A DNA stretch of 64,000 bases from Candidatus Mycobacterium methanotrophicum (GTDB lineage: Bacteria; Actinomycetota; Actinomycetes; Mycobacteriales; Mycobacteriaceae): positions 218,731 through 282,730 of the forward strand of contig NZ_CP097321.1 of NCBI RefSeq assembly GCF_023515995.1, in the 5' to 3' direction. Each line of letters opens with the position of its first letter. Position 1 is the stretch's first letter. The notes beneath the pieces are model-generated. The model worked only from the letters and a program-made list of their open reading frames with translations. It searched no databases and had not been told where the DNA came from. Below are positions 53,705 through 63,423 of the stretch, in pieces. Position numbers and translations under genes: made by a program.

Positions 53705-54711
53705 AGACTGGTGCGCTGCTCGCCGGACAGATCGGCAGGATTCTTGCGGACCGCCCACACGGCGTGGCGATCCCGGGTCCCGGCAGCCGCGGTGGTGCGG
53801 ACGCGGACCTTGTCGAGGGCTTTGAGTTGAGCGCCCAGGCCACGACGTGAAACGGATCCAGGCAGATCAGCGCCTGCGGTGCGCGTGCTCGCAGCGCGGC
53901 GTGAATCCACTCGGCCCCATCACAGCTGACGTGGGTCAACGCTGCGCAACGTTGGGCGCCGAGCTGGTCGAAGAACCGGCCCAGGGTGTCTTGGTTTCGG
54001 CCTTCGGCTGCCCACACCAGCCTCCCGGTCGTATGGTCAATCACGCACGTCAAGTAGCGATGTCCCTTACGGTAAGCGATCTCGTCGACGCCGATGCGGG
54101 TCAGCCCGGCGAGCAGGTCGTTGGTGTCGCGTCCATCGGCGACCACCCGAGCGACGATCGCGGCGATGGTGCGCCAGGCCACCCGCAAAAACACCGCGAC
54201 CACACTGATGGCGGCGTGCGCGCTCAGCCACGCGGCTGTGTCCTCAAACGCCCAGGTGTGGCGGGCGCCGGGCCGCGCCCACGGCACGTGCATCACCACC
54301 ACTCCATGCTCTGGGCGCGCCGCCCGCGGCGCTGCGGCCTGCAGATAGGCCTTCGTCGTCCCCAGATCCAGGCTGCGCCAGCGTCTGATCCCGTCCCCGC
54401 CGTCATAGCCGGGGCAGCGTTTCCGGCACCGCGAGCACCGGCTGGCCTGGTTTGCTTTGGGCCGCACCGCAAACACCAGCACCTCACTGGTCACCGGCCG
54501 TTTGCCGCGCAAGGTCTCAGTCTCGATCATGACGTCGTCAATGACCATGTCCTGGCCGCTGAGGACTGTCGCGAATACCCTGGATTTGCGCAACGCCGTA
54601 CACCCCTTCCGTCTTGAACCCGATTGCAGTCCAAAACGTAAGCAGGACACGGCGTTGCGCCCCAAAACCCCAGGTCACAGACCCACGACTATGGCAGAAG
54701 AGCCACCGGTA
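53705..54711 (-). pseudogene. ISL3-family transposase remnant, C-terminally truncated
   Basis: The 5' end (GGCTCTTCTGCCATAGTCGT, minus from 54711) and most of the gene resemble 17680-18927: CSRCRKRCPGYDGG, GVDEIAYRKGHRYLTCVIDH, HVSCDGAEWIHAAL. It frameshifts near 53835 (AWAL) and continues KALDKVRVRTTAAAGTRDRH to EQRTSLA, where it is cut. Clearly diverged from the intact ISL3. Confidence 0.85.
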
Positions 54712-54998
54712 GTAGGCGAGTTCCCCGGTGGAATCATGGCGGCGCACCATAATCTATTCACAGCCGGGCAGGGTTGAGGCGATGTCGATCAGCAGCCACG
54801 AGTACCGGCGGGGCCCCTTGCTGCCGGGACCGGCCGACAGTCCCGACTTCCGCAGTTCGTAGGCATATTTCGGGGTAGCGCGGGGCGATTGTGCTGGTAG
54901 GAGGCTTGCACAGTCACCCAAACGCCGAATTCGTGTAGGCACACGAGTTCGGGCGTGTCGCTGGACGTCACCAGCGAATATGTGCTAACGGTGTAGGG
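54712..54998. other. Gene-free stretch
   Basis: No convincing gene. The minus strand 54754-54942 has a 62-codon reading frame with KYAYELRKSGLSAGPGSKGP that could be a fragment. The end is the leader of the IS1634 remnant. Confidence 0.4.
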
Positions 54999-55303
54999 AT
55001 GTACCTGCGGGAGACGAAGCGACGCAACCGCGACGGGTCGACGGTGTCGTATCTGCAGCTGGCGCACAGCGAACGCCACCCGGTCACCGGGGTGCCCTCG
55101 GCGAAGGTGATCCACAACTTCGGCCGCGCCGATGCCGTGGACCGCGACGCGCTGGCCCGGCTGGTCGCCTCGATCTCGCGGTTCCTCGACCCGCGGCAGG
55201 CGATCGAAGCCGCGCACACCGGCGAGATCGAGATCCTGGACTCGCGCCGCTTCGGCGGCGCATGGCTGCTCGGCCAACTCTGGGAGCGGCTGGGCATCGG
55301 CGC
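54999..55303 (+). pseudogene. IS1634-type transposase, N-terminal remnant
   Basis: MYLRETKRRNRDGSTVSYLQ, HPVTGVPSAKVIHNFGRADA and RRFGGAWLLGQLWERLGI are the N-terminus of an IS1634/IS4-type transposase. Sequence is lost at 55303. Confidence 0.75.
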
Positions 55304-55851
55304 TGGCAGGCCCTGCGCAGCGCAGTGTCCGCGCCGTACACCTCATCACCGGCGACCCACGACGCCGGCACGCCCGCATCCAACGCATCGGCGATCATGC
55401 GTTGCGCCAACACGGGTTTGGTGGCGAACTCGACATCGTCAGGAACCCCAGCACACACCCGCCGGGACAGATCTTCCGTCCAGGACTTCGGCAGACACAG
55501 CGGAGTGTCGATCAGTGGGTGCCCGCGGACAACCGAACGGAACGTCTTCTCGCTCGGGCAGTGGAACCGAATCCCCAACTGCGCCGTCACGTCTGCTGGA
55601 GCAGTCCGCGACCACGTGGCGAATCCCGCGTACCCGCGCATTCCGGCCGCCGTCGCCAGGATCGCGATCGCCAGCAACGCCATCAGCGAGTAGCGGCATC
55701 CACGCCGATCGCGCGGGTCCGGCGCCGACGCCAACACGTCGAGGAACGTCGAACTCACCACGTCGACACGCTCCCCGGAGCGCCAGCGATCCAGCGCCTC
55801 CGCGACGGACGGCTCGGGTGACGCTGAACGGGCAGGCACGGGCGACTCCAA
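55303..55851 (-). pseudogene. Chimeric ORF: ISAs1-type N-terminus fused to IS701-type middle
   Basis: Starts like ISAs1 transposases (LDVLASAPDPRDRRGCRYSL, MRGYAGFATWSRTAP, CPSEKTFRSVVRGHPLIDTP), then continues as IS701-type sequence (LPKSWTEDLSRRVCAGVPDD, WVAGDEVYGADTALRRACQ) before running into the IS1634 remnant. The fusion is in frame. Confidence 0.7.
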
Positions 55852-56033
55852 CCGGACGATCGAGCACAGGAAACTTAATCGTCCTCGAGAAGCCCGTGTC
55901 TGCCTCGCAGCGAAACGCCGAACTATCCAAGTCCGTCACCGCAGGTCACAGAGCCGGAAGTCAACAACGCCGAAACCCTGCCTCCAACTCGTAAAGCGGA
56001 TAGCTCGCGGCTACGAGCGTAGCAATCGGGCGC
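55852..56033. other. Leader of ISAs1 remnant; no gene
   Basis: Sequence upstream of the chimeric ORF; no gene seen. The 640-bp leader repeat begins at 56034. Confidence 0.5.
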
Positions 56034-56673
56034 GATTCGGAAGTTCCGCCGTTGCCGGGCCCCAAGCGCCGTGCGATCGTGATCTCTGCCCAAGATGCAA
56101 AGCATTTCCGGCCGATATTGGTTACTGTCAGTCGGCTGGTACCACTATGACTCACCCACCGGGCAGCACCCGCCATGTCGGCGCGCCAACCGGACTGCTG
56201 CGAGTTTCATGGACGTCGTACCGTTGCGCACATCCACGCGCCCAGATGTGAAAGAGCCTTGCTACCACGGTAGTTAGACATCGTAACTTTGTCCTGTCGC
56301 CCGTTTGCGCACGCATCGCGATGTTCCCCGTTTTCAACACCGACGACACAATTCGGCAACACGCCTAACGTTTCATACCGATAGACCAGATTTCACTACG
56401 TGAGTGTGACGCGCTAGCCGGCCGCTCACCCGACCAACCCGCAGGGGCCAAAAGACATGACCACCGCGAAGACCGTCCGCGGGCCATCAGAGTTGCGCGG
56501 CTGGCTCAGCTCGACAAAACCAGCCGCATCCTGTTGCCGGCGATCTTTCCCCGGCCGAGAGGTTAGCGAGCGCTGTGCGACGGGTCATCCTCGCCCGCAA
56601 CCCGACCCATCCCACTTCTGTCAACGGGCGCCAGAACGGTAAGCCCGCTTGCAGCGAAGGCACAGCCGCTGTG
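56034..56673. repeat. 640-bp leader repeat, right copy
   Basis: Reverse complement of 2102-2740. The MTTAKT ORF start is at 56457; one extra T relative to the left copy (GAGTTGCGCGG for GAGTGCGCGG) changes its frame and it ends at 56642. The repeat stops 28 bases before the PPE start, so it serves as the PPE leader. Confidence 0.88.
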
Positions 56674-56701
56674 ATTTGAGTGGTCAACTAAGGAGGTAAC
56701 A

Positions 56702-58099
56702 GTGTTGGATTTTGCGGCGTTGCCGCCGGAGGTTAATTCGGGGCGGATGTATGGGGGGGCGGGTTCGGAGCCGCTCATTACGGCAGCCGCGGTCTGGGAT
56801 CAGGTGGCGTCGGAGTTGAGTTCGGCGGCGACCAGCTATCAGTCGGTGGTCTCTGGGCTTACGAGTGGATCGTGGTTGGGCCCGTCGTCGACTGCGATGG
56901 CGGCAGCAGCGGCCCCTTATGTGGAGTGGATAACCACCACCGCGGCGCAGGCTGAGCAAACCGCGAACCACGCCCGCTCAGCCGCGGCGGCTTATCAGGC
57001 GGCGTTTGCGGCTACGGTGCCTCCCCCGCTGATCACCGCGAATCGGACGTTATTGGCGTCCTTGGTAGCCACCAACGTACTTGGCCAGAATGGCGCTGCG
57101 ATCGCGTCCACCGAGGCCCAGTATGGCGCGATGTGGGCCCAGGATGCCGCCGCAATGTATGAGTATAGCGCCGCCTCAGCGGCCGCAACCCAATTGGCCC
57201 CGTTTAGCGCACCGCCACAGACGACTAACCCGTCGGGATCGGCCAGCCAGGCCGGGGCGGTCAGTCAGGCGAGCTCAGCGGCGAGCCAGTCGGCACTTTC
57301 CCAAGTGGCCGCCCAAAGCACCAACCCGTTACAGGAGTTGGCTGACTTGTTCAATGAATTCCAAGCCACTCCGTTGGGCAGCGCCCTAAACGCACTCGGC
57401 CAAGCGGACTCGTCTAACATCGATGCTGCGGCCGGCCCCGTGTTAAATACTTCTGGTTTCTCGTTTTTTATGCAACCACTTTATGCTCTGGCGTTACCGA
57501 ACATGGGAGCCGCCGGGGGGCTGGTCGCACCCGCCCCCGGGGGGCTGGCCGCAGCCGCATCGTCGGTGACTGCGGCACCAGGGGGCGCGTCGGTGTTGGC
57601 GGGTTCGTTAGGCGCCGGTGTGAGCTCGGCGGGCCTGGGTGGCGGTGAGGTGGCGGCGGGTTTGGGTCGCGCGGCGTCCGTCGGCGGGCTGTCGGTGCCG
57701 CAGGCGTGGGGTAGCGCGGCACCCGAGATCCGGCTTGCTGCAAAAACATTACCGATGGCTGGTCTGGACGCGCGGCCGGCGGCCGCGGCGGCGGGCCCGG
57801 GTGGCTGGTTCGGTGGTGTGCCGCCGATGGCAAGCGTAGTCAATGCGCCACGCACCGGCGTATCCGCCCGGTCATCCGCAAGGGGCAGGGTCGTTGCGCA
57901 CCTTCCTGGTGAGGGGAGCGGTGTGTCGGCGGCGACCGGTAGTCGTGAACCAATACCGGATTGGCGGGCCGTTGAGGTCGAATGCGCGATCAGTGACCAC
58001 GACCGCGACGACCTCAACCGGCTGCGTGATGAGTTGGCCGACTTGGTCATGGAACGTGACGCGGCGGCCCGGCTGATCAAGGAGGCGATCCGGCCATGA
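56702..58099 (+). CDS. PPE family protein (PPE-SVP type) with charged C-terminal extension
   Basis: 465 residues from GTG 56702 with a strong SD AGGAGG five bases upstream. N-terminal PPE domain (FAALPPEVNSGRMYGGAGSE, WDQVASELSSAATSYQSVVS, SWLGPSS), an Ala-rich linker, a central helical segment, then the SVP motif in GGLSVPQAWG at about 320-330. After that comes an unusual hydrophilic tail with DHDRDDLNRLRDELADLVME and ARLIKEAI, likely a coiled coil. PPE proteins are usually exported by ESX systems with a PE partner; no PE gene is present here. Overlaps the next gene by ATGA. Confidence 0.92.
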   Translation: MLDFAALPPEVNSGRMYGGAGSEPLITAAAVWDQVASELSSAATSYQSVVSGLTSGSWLGPSSTAMAAAAAPYVEWITTTAAQAEQTANHARSAAAAYQAAFAATVPPPLITANRTLLASLVATNVLGQNGAAIASTEAQYGAMWAQDAAAMYEYSAASAAATQLAPFSAPPQTTNPSGSASQAGAVSQASSAASQSALSQVAAQSTNPLQELADLFNEFQATPLGSALNALGQADSSNIDAAAGPVLNTSGFSFFMQPLYALALPNMGAAGGLVAPAPGGLAAAASSVTAAPGGASVLAGSLGAGVSSAGLGGGEVAAGLGRAASVGGLSVPQAWGSAAPEIRLAAKTLPMAGLDARPAAAAAGPGGWFGGVPPMASVVNAPRTGVSARSSARGRVVAHLPGEGSGVSAATGSREPIPDWRAVEVECAISDHDRDDLNRLRDELADLVMERDAAARLIKEAIRP

Positions 58100-58104
58100 T
58101 TGTG

Positions 58105-59475
58105 ATGGACTTTGCGGCGTTGCCGCCGGAGATCAATTCCGGACGGATGTATGCAGGAGCCGGTGCGGCACCGCTGATGGCGGCCGCCTCGGCCTGGGAC
58201 GGGGTGGCTTCGGAGTTGAGTTCGGCGGCGAGTTCGTACCGGTCGGTGGTCTCGGGGCTCACGAGCGGATCGTGGCTGGGCCCGTCATCGATGTCGATGG
58301 CCGCGGCGGCAGCTTCCTACACGGCGTGGATGAGCGCTACCGCCGCGCAGGCTGAACAGACGGCCAACCAAGCCCGCTCGGCAGCGGCAGCCTACGAGGA
58401 GGCGTTCACTGCGACCGTGCCGCCAGCGGTGGTGGCGGCTAACCGGGCCACGCTGGCAGCGTTGGTGGCCACCAACATTCTTGGCCAAAACACCGCCGCG
58501 ATCATGGCGAATGAGGCGCAATACGCGGAGATGTGGGCCCAAGATGCCGGCGTGATGTACGGCTACAGCGCCGCCTCAACGGCCGCAGCTCAATTGATCC
58601 CGTTCAACGCGGCGCCGCAGACCACCAACGAGCCCGCGTCGACCAGCCAGGCCGCCGCAGCCAGCCTAGGGACAGCGGCTAACTCTGGCCAAAGCCTCGG
58701 GTCAGCCAACGGGCCATTTGGCTGGCTAATCAACGCTTTAAACAGTCCCTGGGTCACGGGCTATGAAGCTCTGACCTCGACCGATCTTATTAGTACCCTT
58801 ACGGGCCTAGATGGGAACATCAACGACATGGCAACTGGTCTCTGGTTCATCGTGGACCCGGCGACAGATTCGGCGTTTATCCCGCTTATCATGATGATCC
58901 AAGCGACGGTTACCGCGCATCTCGGCGGGGGGCTGACCGGGGGGCTGACAGGCTCGGCGACGGCTACCTCAGGGCTAGCAGGCTCGTACGGCTCCGGTGC
59001 GGGTCCGATGGCTCTTGTGGGGGCCGATACGTCGGCCAGTCTAGGTCGGGCCGCGTCCGTCGGCGGGCTCTCGGTGCCCCAATCGTGGGGTAGCGCCGCG
59101 CCGGAAATTCGGCTTGCCGCTAACAGTTTACCCCTGTCGGCTCTCGACGCAACGCCGCCAGTGGCAGCTTTGCCGGGCGGCCTCCAAGGCGGCACGCCCA
59201 TGGTGGGTCCGATCGGCAGTGTGGTTAACGCACCGCGAAGCGGCGAGAACCATAACCGGCCCCGTTCCTGCGCGGAAGGGATCGCGCAGACCGCTAACAA
59301 AGACGGCGGTCAGGAAGGCACGCGCGCACGCTGGGTGGGCTTCGACGAATACACCGAGACCGGGCGCCCATTAAGTGAACATGAAAAGTTACGCAAGGCC
59401 ATTGCCACGGTGGCCAAGGAACGCGATCTGCTCAAACGCTCAGCCTCCCTGCTGATCAAGGAAGCCCTACAGTAA
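58105..59475 (+). CDS. PPE family protein (PPE-SVP type) with charged C-terminal extension
   Basis: 456 residues from ATG 58105 (an in-frame ATG at 58096 overlaps the previous stop and would add three residues). PPE domain FAALPPEINSGRMYAGAGAA, WDGVASELSSAASSYRSVVS, then EQTANQARSAAAAYEEAF; the SVP motif GGLSVPQSWG; and a tail EHEKLRKAIATVAKERDLLK with ASLLIKEAL. It is a paralogue of the upstream PPE, arisen by tandem duplication, with a diverged middle. No PE gene follows. Confidence 0.92.
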   Translation: MDFAALPPEINSGRMYAGAGAAPLMAAASAWDGVASELSSAASSYRSVVSGLTSGSWLGPSSMSMAAAAASYTAWMSATAAQAEQTANQARSAAAAYEEAFTATVPPAVVAANRATLAALVATNILGQNTAAIMANEAQYAEMWAQDAGVMYGYSAASTAAAQLIPFNAAPQTTNEPASTSQAAAASLGTAANSGQSLGSANGPFGWLINALNSPWVTGYEALTSTDLISTLTGLDGNINDMATGLWFIVDPATDSAFIPLIMMIQATVTAHLGGGLTGGLTGSATATSGLAGSYGSGAGPMALVGADTSASLGRAASVGGLSVPQSWGSAAPEIRLAANSLPLSALDATPPVAALPGGLQGGTPMVGPIGSVVNAPRSGENHNRPRSCAEGIAQTANKDGGQEGTRARWVGFDEYTETGRPLSEHEKLRKAIATVAKERDLLKRSASLLIKEALQ

Positions 59476-59484
59476 CTGGTCAGG

Positions 59485-60052
59485 TTATGCGGGCAGCCAG
59501 GGTCGGCCCTCTGCGAGCATGACGAGGGCGTCGAAGGATGGCCGGCCGTTTTTGGCGGCGGTGGATAGGTAGCTCCGGGCGGCGCAGAACTGTTTGGCGC
59601 CGGTGAGGGTGCGTAGGCAGCCGGATACTTTCTGGCGGACTTTGATCATCCGGATGTCGCGTTCGGATCCGTTGTTGTCCGGAGGTATTCGCCAGTCGGT
59701 GGTGAATCGCAGGTAGTCGTCTTGTCGGTCGATGAGCCTGCGGGCGAGCGCGTTGTGTTTCTTCATCAGCTTGTCCGAGCGGGTGGCGGTCTGGCTGAGT
59801 CCGGTCTGGGTGCTGCAGCGGTAACGATGCACTTGTTGGGTCAGCGCATCCTCATCGAGGGTGTCGACGCCGGCGGCGAGGGCTTCGGTGACCAGTCGCC
59901 GCCCGTCCGCCAAACCGCTCCACGAAGACTTCAGGTGGGGCCAATTCGCGTCGTCACGGTGGGGCCACTTCAAGTTGACATAGCCACAGAGCTGATGGGC
60001 GGCATCGGTGTAGGTGTCATAGGGCGCCCATGCGTCATGGGGCGGGCTGACC
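59485..60052 (-). pseudogene. IS66-family transposase, C-terminal part
   Basis: PPHDAWAPYDTYTDAAHQLC, then IPPDNNGSERDIRMIKVRQK and LTGAKQFCAARSYLSTAAKN are the C-terminal DDE_Tnp_IS66 domain. The N-terminal part is absent; the gene is cut by the IS21 at about 60053. Confidence 0.85.
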
Positions 60053-60185
60053 GCGCTCACTGAAATTCCCCACTGACGCTCATCGAAATTCCCCACCCGC
60101 GTGGCTCCGCCGATGAGGGCGGGCCTCCCTCGATGCTGCTGGTGTCTGAAGTCTGCAGCACCTGTCGAAGGAGGCCCGCTTTCTC

Positions 60186-61556
60186 ATGCTCACATGGGAA
60201 GACGATGTGGAAGTACACGCTTTGCGTAAACGTGGTTGGTCGATCTCGGCGATCGCCCGTCACGCTGGCCGGGACCGTAAGACCATCCGGGGCTATTTGT
60301 CCGGGGAGCGAACGCCTGGGGTGCGGGCGCGACCGTCACCGGATGGGTTCGGCCCGTTCATCGATTATGTGACCGCCCGGTTGGGTGAGGACCCGCACTT
60401 GTGGGCCCGCACCCTGTGCGACGAGTTGGAGGAGCTCGGGTTCGCTCTGTCGTATCAGAGCCTGACTCGCAATATCCGCGACCTCGGTCTGCGCCCAGAC
60501 TGCGCGGTCTGCCGGGGCGCGACGGAGCGGCCGAACGCGATCATCGCGCATGAGCCGGGTGATGAAACACAGTGGGACTGGCTTGATTTGCCGAATCCAC
60601 CGCAGTCGTGGGGGTGGGGTCGCACCGCGCATTTGCTGGTCGGGTCGCTGGCGCATTCGGCCAAGTGGCGCGGCTGGCTGTCGCCGCGCACCCAGCAGCC
60701 GCATCTGGTGGAAGGCCTGGACCTGGTGACGCGCGCCCTGGGCGGGGTGACCCGGACCTGGCGGTTTGACCGGATGGCCACGGTGTGCGACCCCGCGACG
60801 GGCCGGATCACCGCCTCGTTTGCCGGGGTGGCCAAGCACTACGGGGTCTCGGTCGCCATCTGCCCGCCGCGGCGCGGCAACCGCAAGGGCGTGGTGGAGA
60901 AAGCGAATCTCACTGCGGCGCAACGTTGGTGGCGCACCATGGCCGATGAGGTCACACCCGGGCAGGTCCAAGCCGACCTCGACCGGTTTTGCAGCACACG
61001 TGCTGACACCCGGATGCGGGCGACCCCTGATGGTAAATCCACGGTCGCCGCGGTCGCCGAGCGCGAGCCGCTGGCTGCGGTGCCGGTCACACCGTATCCG
61101 GTGATCATCGCCGAGCAGCGCACCGCGTCGCGCCAGGCGCTGGTGTCCTACCGCGGTAACCGCTACTCGGTGCCCCCGGAGCTGGCCATGGCGCAGGTCA
61201 CGGTCACCCATCCACTGGGTGGGGAGTTCATCGACATCGCCGCCAGCAGCGGGATCGTTGTGGCCCGGCATCGGCGCTTGGCCGACGGGCTCGGCGCCAC
61301 GGTGCGTGATGGCGGGCACGTGATCGCGTTGGATGCCGCGGCGATGGCCACCGCCAACACCGGGCGTCCGCACCGGCGTAAGGAACGCATCCCACCGGGA
61401 GCCGCCGCCCTTGCCGCCGCCGCCGAACTCCGCAAACGCATCGACGTCGGCGGTGTCACCGATGTCGCCGAATCAGCAACCACGACAACCACTTCCACTG
61501 TCATCGATCTGTCCGTCTACGAGCGGGCCGCACAGCAAAGGAGCACCCTGAAATGA
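60186..61556 (+). CDS. istA: IS21 transposase IstA
   Basis: 456 residues, ATG 60186. HTH near the start (ALRKRGWSISAIARHAGRDR, KTIRGYLSG), DDE core with DETQWDWLDLP, WRFDRMATVCDPATG and GNRKGVVEKANLTAAQRWWR, and a C-terminal SYRGNRYSVPPELA domain. istB starts within its stop (ATGA at 61553-61556). Confidence 0.9.
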   Translation: MLTWEDDVEVHALRKRGWSISAIARHAGRDRKTIRGYLSGERTPGVRARPSPDGFGPFIDYVTARLGEDPHLWARTLCDELEELGFALSYQSLTRNIRDLGLRPDCAVCRGATERPNAIIAHEPGDETQWDWLDLPNPPQSWGWGRTAHLLVGSLAHSAKWRGWLSPRTQQPHLVEGLDLVTRALGGVTRTWRFDRMATVCDPATGRITASFAGVAKHYGVSVAICPPRRGNRKGVVEKANLTAAQRWWRTMADEVTPGQVQADLDRFCSTRADTRMRATPDGKSTVAAVAEREPLAAVPVTPYPVIIAEQRTASRQALVSYRGNRYSVPPELAMAQVTVTHPLGGEFIDIAASSGIVVARHRRLADGLGATVRDGGHVIALDAAAMATANTGRPHRRKERIPPGAAALAAAAELRKRIDVGGVTDVAESATTTTTSTVIDLSVYERAAQQRSTLK

Positions 61557-62389
61557 CCGCCACCGACAACGTCAACACTTCACTGACGATGCCTGCCAGC
61601 GCCGAGGCCGCCAGCCGCTATCAGCGGCTACGCGGGCATTTGGCCGCGCTGGAACTGCACGCCGCCGCCGAAGCTCTGCCCGCGGTGCTCGATCAGGCCG
61701 CCGCCGAGCAGCTGTCGCTCACCGCGGCACTGGAGCGGCTGCTGGCCATCGAGGTCGACGCCGACACCGCCCGCCGGTTGGCCGGGCGGCTGCGCTTCGC
61801 CAGCCTGCCCACCCCCGCCACCTTGGAGGGCTTCGACGTTGATGCCGCCGCCGGGGTGGACCGCAAGCTCATCGACGAGCTGGCCGCCTGCCGCTACCTG
61901 GAATCAGCCACCAACATTTTGCTGGTCGGCCCGCCCGGGACAGGCAAGACCCACCTGGCAGTGGGACTGGCCCGCGCCGCCGTACACGCCGGCTACCGCA
62001 CCTACTTCACCGCCGCCGCCGATTTGGCCGCGCGCTGTCACCGCGCCGCGATCGAGGGACGCTGGGCCGCCGCCATGCGTTTCTACAACGGGCCGAGCTT
62101 GCTGGCCATCGACGAACTCGGCTATCTGCCGCTGCCCAACGAGGCCGCCTCCGCGTTGTTTCAGGTTGTCTCGCAACGATATTTGAAATCCTCGATCGTG
62201 TTCACGACCAACAGGCCGGTAGGGTCGTGGGGAGAAATCCTGGGCGATACCACCGTCGCGGCCGCCCTGTTGGATCGGGTGTTGCACCGCTGCGTGGTGC
62301 TCACCCTCGACGGCGAGTCCTACCGGCTGCGTGACCATCACGCCGCCGCGCAAACCCTGCGCAGAGCAACCACCGCAACCAGCCGATGA
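61553..62389 (+). CDS. istB: IS21 helper ATPase IstB
   Basis: 278 residues. AAA+ domain with Walker A GPPGTGKTHLA, Walker B LLAIDELGYLP, TTNRPVGSWGEILGDTTVAA and VLHRCVVLTLDGESYRLR. Overlaps istA by four bases. Confidence 0.92.
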   Translation: MTATDNVNTSLTMPASAEAASRYQRLRGHLAALELHAAAEALPAVLDQAAAEQLSLTAALERLLAIEVDADTARRLAGRLRFASLPTPATLEGFDVDAAAGVDRKLIDELAACRYLESATNILLVGPPGTGKTHLAVGLARAAVHAGYRTYFTAAADLAARCHRAAIEGRWAAAMRFYNGPSLLAIDELGYLPLPNEAASALFQVVSQRYLKSSIVFTTNRPVGSWGEILGDTTVAAALLDRVLHRCVVLTLDGESYRLRDHHAAAQTLRRATTATSR

Positions 62390-62432
62390 AGACCAACACC
62401 AACACCAAACCCCTCTCCGAGGAGAGATAAGA

Positions 62433-62732
62433 ATGAATATCCAACCCACACAAGAGATTCCGAATGCCAGTCACCAGCCCGGCCCCGACCGAACCGCTAT
62501 ACCGATCAACGCCGCACAGCTCTGCGACATCGCCGAGCTGCTCACCATCCTCGACGGGTTCCTGCGCCACGCCGACGGCATCGCCAACCGCCTGGCCGAC
62601 TACCTGCACGCCACCGGACGCGACCGCCCCCAACTCCCCGACGGGACCGCCTACAACGCCAACCTGCTCATCGACCAGGTCAGCTTCACCGCCCACAACC
62701 TGCGCGCCCATCGCCGAAAACCGCTACAGTAA
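62433..62732 (+). CDS. Small third ORF of IS21-C
   Basis: 99 residues from ATG 62433 with SD GAGGAGAGATAAGA. AELLTILDGFLRHADGIANR, LADYLHATGRDRPQLPDGTA, and a basic end. Inside the IS, 43 bases after istB. No family recognised; it may be a passenger or accessory of this IS21 group. Confidence 0.65.
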   Translation: MNIQPTQEIPNASHQPGPDRTAIPINAAQLCDIAELLTILDGFLRHADGIANRLADYLHATGRDRPQLPDGTAYNANLLIDQVSFTAHNLRAHRRKPLQ

Positions 62733-62798
62733 CCGCAGCCCGCAGGTGGGGAATTTCAACGAGCACCCCTGGGGAGTTTCAGTGAGCGCCATCACAGT

Positions 62799-63356
62799 GT
62801 GCGCGTCGACAACGTTCACCCGTTCCTGGTGGGCGGATCACCGCGAACGGTGGTCGCGCACAACGGCATCTTGCCCAAGGGGGCGCATCCGGTGGCCGGG
62901 GACGACCGGTCAGACACCCGCAAGTTCGCCGAGGAAATCTTGCCGCGCCAGTACCGCAGGCTGGACCGGGCCGGGGTGCGGCGAGCGTTGTCGCAGTGGT
63001 GCGGGCTCGGCAACAAACTGGTCATCCTGACGGTGGACCCGCGCTACCGGAATCATGTCTACATCGTCAACGAGGACGCCGGTCAATGGGACGCCGCGAC
63101 CGGGATTTGGCACAGCAACGACGATTACGTCCATTACCCGAACTGGTCGCGGCTCGGAGCATCATCGGCACGGGCCGATGCACGGGTGGGATGCGGTGAC
63201 GTGTGCGCGGTCTGCGGCGACGGCCTGGCCGCCGCGCACGGGTACTGCGACTCGTGCCGGTCGTGCCAGGACTGCTGGGAGGACGCCGGGGCGTGTATGT
63301 GCTGGAATCGCAGCGCGATGCTGTCGGACGACTATTGGCAGTCGGTGCGGCGTTGA
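62799..63356 (+). CDS. Class II glutamine amidotransferase-like protein, N-terminally truncated
   Basis: About 185 residues of the C-terminal part: VDNVHPFLVGGSPRTVVAHN, GAHPVAGDDRSDTRKFAEEI, then LVILTVDPRYRNHVYIVNED. The AHNGIL motif recalls class II amidotransferases such as those seen in phage and plasmid genomes, but the Cys nucleophile segment is lost at the IS21-C junction. A Cys-rich C-terminus (CGDVCAVCGDG, CDSCRSCQDCWED) suggests zinc binding. Not related to the methylamine amidotransferase. Confidence 0.6.
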   Translation: MRVDNVHPFLVGGSPRTVVAHNGILPKGAHPVAGDDRSDTRKFAEEILPRQYRRLDRAGVRRALSQWCGLGNKLVILTVDPRYRNHVYIVNEDAGQWDAATGIWHSNDDYVHYPNWSRLGASSARADARVGCGDVCAVCGDGLAAAHGYCDSCRSCQDCWEDAGACMCWNRSAMLSDDYWQSVRR

Positions 63357-63371
63357 GATAGCCGCTGTGCT

Positions 63372-63411
63372 GCCGGGGGTCGGGGTGCCGTTTGGGCGCC
63401 CGGCCCCCGGC
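63372..63411 (+). terminator. Hairpin after the amidotransferase-like gene
   Basis: GCCGGGGG ... CCCCCGGC arms (63372-63379, 63404-63411) with an inner GCGCCC pairing, 16 bases after the stop; no T run. Confidence 0.5.
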
Positions 63412-63423
63412 TGGCCGAGGTCA

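Larger units (their letters stand above)
60053..62789 (+). mobile_element. IS21-family element C, complete
   Basis: Ends are GCGCTCACTGAAATTCCCCA at about 60053 and, inverted, GCGCTCACTGAAACTCCCCA near 62789, with a second copy of the repeat inside each end (CATCGAAATTCCCCAC and GTGGGGAATTTCAACGAG). Contains istA, istB and a third ORF. The flanks are different genes (IS66 and an amidotransferase), so neighbouring DNA was deleted. Confidence 0.85.

Noticed and set aside
62799..63356. Amidotransferase-like gene as part of methylamine metabolism
   Set aside because: Different subfamily from MgsA, N-terminally truncated, and next to phage/plasmid-like sequence.
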